A DNA stretch of 46,534 bases, taken from Isotricha intestinalis (Eukaryota > Ciliophora > Litostomatea > Vestibuliferida > Isotrichidae). Where the stretch lies: contig JAJJLU010003606.1 in assembly GCA_023807065.1 (NCBI GenBank), forward strand, positions 1 through 46,534. The letters run 5' to 3'. The notes below the pieces were generated by a model. That model was not told the origin of the DNA. It did not search any database and saw only the letters and a list, made by a program, of their open reading frames with translations. Position numbers and translations under genes: made by a program. Positions 39,401 through 46,534 of the stretch are shown piece by piece. Numbering within the stretch: the first letter of the stretch is position 1; each line of letters starts with the position of its first letter.

Positions 39401-41873
39401 ACCATTTTCAATAGCAGCACGCAAGAAATCTTCGTAAAATTGTTTAATTAAATAAGTAATTTCAACATTATTATTAATTACTCCTGAGTTAAGACCAAGA
39501 TAAGAAATTGCATTAGCAGAAAAATTTTGAATAATTAATTTATTATTTGTCATTATATAACAAGTTTGTTCTTTATTAATAATATTATTTGTATGATAAA
39601 AAACATGTTCTTTTGAAATTGAAGCTGCAAAATATATTTCATGATTTTCAGTATGAATTAAAGTTGCTTTTAAATTTAATTCTATTAAATATTTTGATTT
39701 ATTTCTTCCAAATGTAATTATTTCTTTAGGTTCCTTTTTATTATGTGTTGATTCTTCTATATATTTTCTTTTAAATTCATTTACACAATTTTTTAAAACT
39801 TTTTTATGTTCTTTATGAAAAATTTCAGGGATTATTATATCTACGTTTTTACCAATTAATTCTCCATATTCAAAACCAAAAATTTGGGTAACACTTAAAG
39901 AAATATTAGTAATTATTCCAAAATTATCTTCATTTCCAGAAGCAATGATATATTGATATTTATCATTAAGATTTAAAGTATTTAAACTATTACTATCAAA
40001 TTCATTTGATGAAGGAACATCAATTATATCACCTAATTCATTTAACATTAATTTATATTTTAATCCTTTTTCCTTATCATTTAAAATATCATTTATAAAG
40101 TCAGAATATATTTTAATAGTGTCATAATCATTGTTTTTAATTTTTTGCATTTTTCCAAATATATCATTAATTTCTTTAACTTCTTTATTTATTTTAGTTC
40201 CACATTCATTTAATTTTGTTAAATCTTCAGAACCACTAGAATGAGAAGATAATAATTGACTCCAAAAATCAATATATAAATTTGAAGCATTAACAATAGA
40301 ATTTTTAAATCTCATATTTAAATTTTTATATTCTAATTCTCTAACAATATCTAAATTACCAGAATTTTCCCCTATTAAATCTGTTAATTCATCTTCTATT
40401 AATTTTTTACATCTAAAAATAGTGAATTCTTCTTCTAAAGAAAGATTTAATTCTTCAATATCTTTTAATAATTCATTTGCATGTTTTCTTTTATTCATTT
40501 TTTGTAATAAAAATAAAGCATAGGAAAACCTTGCTTCAATGGAATTTGGAAATTTAGATAAACAAATAGAAAAAAGTAATTCAATATGTTGAAATAAAAA
40601 AGCTTTTCCATCATTTCCATATTTAATTGAATTATTATATTTTTTTAAAGGACAATCTTTTAAAGTACATCTTTCTTCGAATAATGTGATATAACCTTTT
40701 AAAGTAACATAACAATTTCTATCATAATCTTTATGATCAATTAAATAAATAAGTGTTTTTATTTCCTGTAATAATTCAGAAGGAGATGTAACTAAAGTAG
40801 AAACATTATTAATCGAATAATGAATATTTTTATTACTTTTTAACAATATTATAAAACAAAATATTGGTTCTGTTACAAAAAAAATTCCCATACAAGCATC
40901 AAAATCACTATTTCTTGTTAATTTCCCTATTAATAAAATAAAAGAAGCCCACCATAAAGTAAAAGATAAAAATTGATTCATAAAAATTAATATAACTTCA
41001 TTAAATCTTGGATAATAAAAATTTAAACACATAGAAATAAAAGTAAATAAATTACAAGTGATTATTAATATATAATGAATATCTTCATCACCATCTAAAG
41101 CAACAAAAATAACAGTTACAAATATTTTTGTCATTGCAAAAAATACATCTGGCTTTGAAGTAGTTTTAGAAAGAATATTATTTGTTTCTCCTAAAGAATA
41201 TTCATAAAATATTGATACTGCTACTAAATTTACTGAAATAAATAATAATAAACTTATAAAGGCTATTCCACAATTAATATAATATATTAAAGAACCACAT
41301 TTTAATTCATCTGTATATAAATTTGTATTTTTTTTTGTACAATCAAATGCACTCATTAAAACAAAAAAAATAGGAAGAAAAAAAGTTTTAGAAGTTAAAG
41401 GAATTATTGCTCTAACAATTTTTAAAGGAAAATTTATTACTGTATATTTTTTCCTTGAATGATGAATTGCTACATTAATAATAATTAAAAATATTACTAA
41501 ATTTAAAACAACACAAAAATAAAATATTGTTAAATACATTGATTTATTTCCTTTTGAAAAAGTTACTATTAAAAAATAACAGATTATTGCACTTATTTCT
41601 TTAAATCTTTTATGCTTTTTCCATTCAACATCAAACTAAATAAAAAATTATTTTATATTTTACATATCCATCAAAAGGATAATATAAGATTTGAATATAT
41701 TCAACTAATAAACCTAAACATTCAATTAATAAATTTGTTCTATAATCTTTTAAGAGGACAAAAAACATATTAAATATAATGTTTTTTATGTGTCTTTTGA
41801 ATTTTGAAAATTTTCTTTCTCGTTCAGAAAGATGAAATTTAAGAAAAATTGGATTTGATTCTGGATTTGACAT
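36401..41873 (-). CDS. giant multi-pass PAS-domain protein, ciliate 'tiny macrocysts' (TMC) type
   Basis: 1814 residues from two exons: 41873-41664 (70 codons, ATG) and 41635-36401, joined over a 28-nt GT..AG intron. About eight N-terminal membrane helices (residues ~30-330) are followed by a helical-repeat-like region (NSIEARFSYALFLLQ), a PAS domain near 650-760 (GIITNISLSVTQIFGFEYGEL; IGKNVDIIIPEIFHKEH), an acidic Glu/Asp run, then four more membrane helices, the last ending FILVWIPF near 1770. This order is the ciliate TMC/PAS family, large and abundant in Tetrahymena, Paramecium and relatives. PAS domains sense ligands or redox state, so a membrane sensor is likely; the signal is unknown. 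The start at 41539 seen without the intron would drop the first helix. TAA stop. Confidence 0.85.
41636..41663 (-). other. 28-nt spliceosomal intron
   Basis: Between codons for GGA-TAT and TTT-GAT on the minus strand lies a GTAAAATA...TTTTTTATTTAG segment of 28 nt, phase 0. Without its removal the first exon runs into TGA at 41633-41631; with it, 70 codons join the 1744-codon second exon with no stop. Its size and ends match the introns of the two microexon arrays. Confidence 0.85.
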
Positions 41874-42093
41874 TTAAAATTGTATATTTTATTTTATTTA
41901 TATTTTAATATCCTTTTATTATTTTTTTATAATTAATTATTAATAAAAGAATTTATATTTATATCATAAAATATTATAAGAAATGTAAAAATGAATGAAT
42001 TAATTAACAAAATAATTTTTTATAATTTTTTTTATTTTAAGATTTATTTTTTACTTTTATTTTTAATCAATAAAATAATTTTTGAAATTTATA
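41874..42093. other. intergenic region
   Basis: Short AT-rich spacer between the PAS gene start and the ZZ gene stop; must hold the PAS gene promoter. No specific motif recognised. Confidence 0.4.
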
Positions 42094-45024
42094 TTAATTT
42101 ATCTTATTACAAATTTTCATAATAAGTAAATTTTGTTTAGTAATATTAATTTCATTCATATATTTTTGAAATTCTTTTTTATTAAAGCAATTTTCACAAA
42201 CGAAAACTTCATCAAATTTCCCATTAGAATTATTATCTAAATTATTTTTAAAATGAGAAATAACAACATTTAACCAAGTATTATCATTATAAATATAATT
42301 GTCACAAAAAGGACATAAGCAAATATTTTTTCTTTTCTTTTTAATATTTTTAAAGTTATCATATATATCTTTAAAATAATAAGTATTAAAAGTTTTATTA
42401 TAATTATAAACAAAAATAAGAGGATGTTCATGAAATAATTTTTTATTATTTTCATCTGAATTTTTTTTTTCTTTTTCTTTATTCATTATTAAACTGGATA
42501 ACATAAAATTATCTTCAAATGTTTCTTCAGTATTATAACATAATTCATTATAGCAGTTATTACATATTGTAAATTTATCTTTACATTCTTTACAAATAAA
42601 AAAAGAATTATTTTCAATGTTTATTCCTTTTTTACACATTGAACAATTAAAATTTTTGATATTTAAATTTTTAGTTTTTAATTCATTTATATTAAATGAA
42701 AATATATTTGGATATTTTCTTTCTTTTTTTTTACATTCTGTAATTAAAGAATTTAATTTAAATTCTTCTTTTAATGTATCTTGAAATGAAAAAAAAATAT
42801 TAAATCCAATACAATCAATTTTATATTCTGAGAAATTATTTTGATTTGTAAAAGACATATTTTTTTCATATGTAATTTTTAAATTAGTATTTGTAAATAT
42901 TTTATTTTTATTTATTTCTGTTAAGTAATTTGATTCTGTAAAAAGATTAAAATATTTTTCTTTTGAACTCTTGTAATCAAAATTTTTATTTTCATTTGAA
43001 ATATCATTTAAATTTGCCCAATAAGTAATTAAATCAATATCATTTTTATAATTTAAAATACTAAAAGTACTAATTTTATCCATATCAATAAAATTTATTA
43101 AATGACTATTTTCTAAATTAATTTTTAATATTTTAAAAGTAATATCTTCTGAATAATAAGAAAAGAAAGAATAATTCTCAATTAAAGAAGAATTAATATA
43201 AATAAAGTTAAAATCATAATAATCATCAGTAAAATTTTCTAATATTAAAGGTTTATAATTTAAATATCTTAATTTTTGAGCATCTAATTCACTATAAGAA
43301 AAAATACAAATAGTAAATTTATTATTTTTTAAATTTAATAATTCAAAAACTTTAATAATTTTTTCTTTTTCTTTTTCCCCATTTACAAAATAATTTGGGT
43401 TTAATAAAATAACAATTTCATCTTCTAATTTATAATCTATTTCTTTATTATTTTCTTCATAAGTAATTTGATCATTTTTATTTTTAAATAATTTAATTAG
43501 TTTACATTTAATATGATGAATTTTTAACTTAGCATCTTTTTGAGGAATAATTGAATAACCAACTCCTAAATTTGCGAAATGAGGATTATTATATAAATTT
43601 GAAGAAAATATATTTAAAATTTTATCAAAATTTTTATAATCTTCTCTAAATAATTTAAAGTTAAGACAATATTTTTTTTTCTTTATATTTCCAAGAAAAG
43701 CTTCTATTGAACTATTTAAAATATAATTTTCTGAATTTGTTTTAAATTTATTTTTAATGAAAATATTATTAATATAATTAAAAGCTTCTATCATTTCTCC
43801 TTTTAATTGTTTTTTTTCATAAACTGATATAAAAAATTTTTTTAAATTATTATCTAAATCTTTTGTTATTTTCTTTAATAAATTTTTCCCATTTTTTTCA
43901 TCTTTTGAATTATACATATAATGAAAATGAACAGGATATTTTTTATTTTCAATTTCTTTAAATAATACTTCAATTAAAAAGTCATGTTTAAAATTTTCAA
44001 TATATTTTTTATAATCATCATTCTTAAAAATATAAGTAATTTTATCTTTTGCTTTTTCTTCAAAATAATCATTTTCAAATTCTGATTTTCTTGTATTTAA
44101 ATAGAATTCTATTATTTCAATTGTTAAAAATTGAATATTATTATTTAATATAAATGCTATTTCACTGTTTTTATTTATTATTACTACTTTTGATTCTGTT
44201 AAACAATCTAATTGAAATAATTTTATATATGAATTATTTTTTTGATTAGATAAAACATAACAATCATTTAAACCTGAAATTTCTAAAAAATTTGCTTGTG
44301 AGTTTAAATTATCTTTATCATTAAAGAAAGCATTTAAAATTGGGAAAAATAAAAAATCTTTTTCTTTTCCTTTATTTTGATTATGATATTTTTTAACTTC
44401 CTTTATTTTTTCAATAGCAATATTTGATAAAATATCGAAAAAAATTATTAAAATGGGTTTATCTAATTTATTAAAATCAAAAACATCAAAATTCCCATTT
44501 TTTAAACTTCTTAACTCAATTTTAAATTTATAATTTTGATGAATAACTTGAGTTATATTTAAATTAAAAGGTTGAATAGAAGAAATTTTATTAGAAATAT
44601 TATCTTTAGTTTTTGCTTTTGATAAATTAGATTTAATTAACATAAAATTATGATTTTCATCAATATTTCCAATCATAGGATTAATTTCATTTAAACATTT
44701 AATAAATTGTTCTTTAGATTGAATTGCAATTACACTTGTATTTTCTTGAGAAGATAAAATTTGATATTTTGATAATGTAGATAATTGAATTCCTTTTGAA
44801 TTTCTATATTTAGAATTAAATTGTTTTATTATATCTATTTGTTCTTTTGTTAAATTTGGATCTTCTAATACTTTTTCATCCACACTTTTATTATGTTTTT
44901 TAGGAATAATATAATCATTATTACTTAAATTATAATCTGAAGCTATTCTAGAATTTGAGTTGTCATTAAATTTTTTATTATTTCTTTCATTATCTGGAAC
45001 AATATCAGAAGATGTACATCCCAT
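42094..45024 (-). CDS. N-myristoylated ZZ-type zinc-finger protein
   Basis: 976 residues. The start MGCTSSD is a strong N-myristoylation signal with an adjacent Cys for palmitoylation, so it is probably tethered to a membrane. Residues ~175-310 look like a thioredoxin-type fold (KPILIIFFD, then KVVIINKNSEIAFIL) but have no C-x-x-C. At about 790-870 there is a ZZ finger: CSMC, CKEC, CNNC and the HEHP pair. A second cysteine cluster (CLCPFC ... CENC) follows near 905-955. ZZ fingers bind N-terminal residues or tails of proteins. The middle region is unassigned and partner is unknown. ATG at 45024, TAA stop. Myristoylation and ZZ are clear; the thioredoxin reading is tentative. Confidence 0.7.
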   Translation of the reverse strand: MGCTSSDIVPDNERNNKKFNDNSNSRIASDYNLSNNDYIIPKKHNKSVDEKVLEDPNLTKEQIDIIKQFNSKYRNSKGIQLSTLSKYQILSSQENTSVIAIQSKEQFIKCLNEINPMIGNIDENHNFMLIKSNLSKAKTKDNISNKISSIQPFNLNITQVIHQNYKFKIELRSLKNGNFDVFDFNKLDKPILIIFFDILSNIAIEKIKEVKKYHNQNKGKEKDFLFFPILNAFFNDKDNLNSQANFLEISGLNDCYVLSNQKNNSYIKLFQLDCLTESKVVIINKNSEIAFILNNNIQFLTIEIIEFYLNTRKSEFENDYFEEKAKDKITYIFKNDDYKKYIENFKHDFLIEVLFKEIENKKYPVHFHYMYNSKDEKNGKNLLKKITKDLDNNLKKFFISVYEKKQLKGEMIEAFNYINNIFIKNKFKTNSENYILNSSIEAFLGNIKKKKYCLNFKLFREDYKNFDKILNIFSSNLYNNPHFANLGVGYSIIPQKDAKLKIHHIKCKLIKLFKNKNDQITYEENNKEIDYKLEDEIVILLNPNYFVNGEKEKEKIIKVFELLNLKNNKFTICIFSYSELDAQKLRYLNYKPLILENFTDDYYDFNFIYINSSLIENYSFFSYYSEDITFKILKINLENSHLINFIDMDKISTFSILNYKNDIDLITYWANLNDISNENKNFDYKSSKEKYFNLFTESNYLTEINKNKIFTNTNLKITYEKNMSFTNQNNFSEYKIDCIGFNIFFSFQDTLKEEFKLNSLITECKKKERKYPNIFSFNINELKTKNLNIKNFNCSMCKKGINIENNSFFICKECKDKFTICNNCYNELCYNTEETFEDNFMLSSLIMNKEKEKKNSDENNKKLFHEHPLIFVYNYNKTFNTYYFKDIYDNFKNIKKKRKNICLCPFCDNYIYNDNTWLNVVISHFKNNLDNNSNGKFDEVFVCENCFNKKEFQKYMNEINITKQNLLIMKICNKIN

Positions 45025-45175
45025 TTTAAATTTAATCTTAATTGTTTTTTTTTAATTATTAAGAAAAATATTTTTTTTAAAAAGTTTTTTTATTTTTTAA
45101 ATATGGTTATAACTTTATATTTTTATTCTTTTTATAATAAAAAATATATTTTAAACTATTAAATGAAATTATATT

Positions 45176-46534
45176 ATGAAAAATGAAAAGCCAAAATGGT
45201 ATTTTAATAAATTCTTAAAAGCAAAATATGATAATAAAAAAAAGTTTAATTTGATAATAAAAAACAGTGAAAAAGATAAAGTAGGATATAATTTATTAGT
45301 AAAAGATAATCAAATGCATAAAATTTTAAAAGATAAAAGAAAAATAGAAGATGTTCAAAATCAATTAAAATTATTTACAATAAATAGAGAAATAACAAAG
45401 GAATTAAAAGAAGAAAATGATACTTTTTTAAAAAAGCTTTCAAATATGAAAAGATTTAAAAAAATTTATTCAAAAAATCACGATGAAAATTTTGATATAT
45501 ATCAAAAATTAGAAGAATTAATATTAAAATATAAACAAAAAGGATACAATAAAATTCCTAAACTAAATGAAAATGTGAATAATATTTTTAAGCAAGAACC
45601 TATTTTATCTAAATCAAATGTAAAAGAAATGTTTGAAAGTGTACTTTTCAATCCTAAATCAAGAAAAAATTTGTTGTTTTTAAAAAAAATAAAAACTTAT
45701 ATAGACGATTTAATACAAAACATTGAAAATAAAAATAATAAAAAGGAAAATTTAAAAGTTAATGAAATCGAAAAAGAAAATTTACAAAGAAAAAGAAGAA
45801 GTTATACTAAAATAACTAATAATCAAATATTAAATAATTCAAGAAGTAAATCAATGAGTAATGTAACAATAAAAACTGATTATACTTTATTAAATAAAAA
45901 TCAAGAAGAAAAGAAATTAATAAAAAAAAAATTATTTGAAAAAAACATTCATAATGTTTCAAAAAAAAATTATGATTCTTATATTAAAGAAAATGAATCA
46001 AGTTTTATTAATGGAATTAGATATTATAATGAAGAAGAAAAAAAAATTATATTAGAAATAAATGAATTATTAGATAATATTAAAAACGCAGAAAATGAAA
46101 TTTTAAATAATCAAAAATTTCAATCTTTAAAAAATTCCTTTTCTCCAATAAAACAAGTTAGAAGAAAATCTTTAGACATTAATTTTGATAAAAAACTTTT
46201 TAAAAGAAATTTAACACTTGAAAAAATTAAAATAAATAATCAAATAAGTAAAAATTTAAATTATAATCTAAAAAATAAAAATGATAAAATTAATATTATA
46301 AATAACAAAGAAGATGTAAAACTTCCTTTTATTAATCAAAATATGAAAAATAAAATGTTATTAAAGTTTGAAGCTTTTCAAAATGAAGAAGAATTTTTTA
46401 ATTATGCTTTTGAAGAAACAAAAAAATATGAAATAAAAAATGTGTTTTATATGCTTAAATTATTTTTAGAAAAATTTAGAAATTTATCAATTGAAGAAAT
46501 AGATAAAATAATTAATTTAGAAGATAAAAATCCT
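45176..46534 (+). CDS. partial coiled-coil protein, runs off the window
   Basis: The frame is open from the ATG at 45176 through the last base, 453 codons without a stop, so the gene continues beyond the edge. The protein is Lys/Asn/Glu-rich and largely helical, with likely coiled coils near residues 60-90 and 290-320 and basic Ser-containing stretches (RKRRSYTK near 205; VRRKSLD near 330), possible phosphorylation sites. No catalytic motif, signal peptide or membrane helix is seen. It is divergent from the ZZ-finger gene, with ~150 bases between starts. Family not recognised. Confidence 0.6.
   Translation, partial: MKNEKPKWYFNKFLKAKYDNKKKFNLIIKNSEKDKVGYNLLVKDNQMHKILKDKRKIEDVQNQLKLFTINREITKELKEENDTFLKKLSNMKRFKKIYSKNHDENFDIYQKLEELILKYKQKGYNKIPKLNENVNNIFKQEPILSKSNVKEMFESVLFNPKSRKNLLFLKKIKTYIDDLIQNIENKNNKKENLKVNEIEKENLQRKRRSYTKITNNQILNNSRSKSMSNVTIKTDYTLLNKNQEEKKLIKKKLFEKNIHNVSKKNYDSYIKENESSFINGIRYYNEEEKKIILEINELLDNIKNAENEILNNQKFQSLKNSFSPIKQVRRKSLDINFDKKLFKRNLTLEKIKINNQISKNLNYNLKNKNDKINIINNKEDVKLPFINQNMKNKMLLKFEAFQNEEEFFNYAFEETKKYEIKNVFYMLKLFLEKFRNLSIEEIDKIINLEDKNP

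Noticed and set aside
36401..41539. PAS protein starting at 41539
   Set aside because: That Met lies inside exon 2. The upstream ATG at 41873 plus a 28-nt intron adds a coherent N-terminus including the first membrane helix region.
1..46534. Anaerobic fungus as the source, given similar A+T content
   Set aside because: The TMC/PAS giant protein, SK channel, OFD1-like protein and 22-30 nt introns fit a ciliate better; fungal introns are longer. Not fully excluded from sequence alone.

Overview
This is nuclear DNA of a protist, most likely a ciliate. It is extremely A+T-rich and gene-dense, its coding sequences are full of Asn/Lys/Ile, and it uses the standard code: 19 of 20 assigned stops are TAA, one is TAG and none is TGA. 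The gene content also points to a ciliate: a giant multi-pass PAS protein of the ciliate 'tiny macrocysts' type, an OFD1-like centriolar LisH/coiled-coil protein, an LC8 dynein light chain, an SK-type K+ channel, several protein kinases, two cyclins and very short introns. A standard-code, very AT-rich ciliate such as a litostome (rumen type) would fit, but genus cannot be read from the sequence. The C-rich first ~17 bases resemble CCCCAAT-like telomere repeat, so the left edge may lie near a chromosome end.

Layout. 1-8 kb: SK-type channel (-), an 80-residue orphan (+), a kinase with an N-terminal array of zinc ribbons (-), an A/B-type cyclin (-), LC8 dynein light chain (+). 8-14 kb: OFD1-like protein, a coiled-coil protein and a short PHO80/U-type cyclin, all (-). 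14.9-17.5 kb: kinase + B-box gene (-) whose 3' half is an array of microexons. 18-19.5 kb: two small secreted proteins (-), one an Amidase_6-like cysteine hydrolase. 19.6-27.8 kb: five (+) genes: membrane RBR-type RING protein, WD40 protein, pseudokinase, selenoprotein-T-like protein and a seven-helix receptor. 28.9-30.8 kb: secreted leukotriene-A4-hydrolase-type M1 peptidase (-). 32.9-35.0 kb: second kinase/B-box paralogue (-), also with a microexon array. 36.4-41.9 kb: 1814-residue PAS membrane protein (-) with a 28-nt intron. 42.1-45.0 kb: N-myristoylated ZZ-finger protein (-). 45.2 kb to the edge: a partial coiled-coil gene (+).

Main discovery. Two stretches that look like AT-rich non-coding repeats (14962-16192 and 33190-33840) are, on the minus strand, a regular series of AG-NNN-GTA motifs every 25-33 bases. 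Each fits an intron of about 22-30 nt followed by an exon of exactly three bases, one codon per exon. The first array has 43 such exons (42 of 3 nt, one of 6 nt) and the second has 20-21. Joined in the phase set by the upstream kinase exon, both stay open and run into a terminal exon with a TAA stop. In the first gene the joined codons give a metal-binding-like segment with C-x2-C-x-H and C-x5-C-x2-C spacing. In the second they give an acidic linker leading into a 91-codon terminal exon. Both arrays sit at the same place in two paralogous kinase/B-box genes. Splicing is inferred, not observed; cDNA would decide it.

Other points of note: an RBR protein whose catalytic Cys position holds Ser, a SelT-like protein with no Cys or Sec in its redox motif, two kinase-fold proteins lacking catalytic residues, a decayed gene at 35.2-35.6 kb and a diverged inverted repeat at 30.9-31.07 kb.
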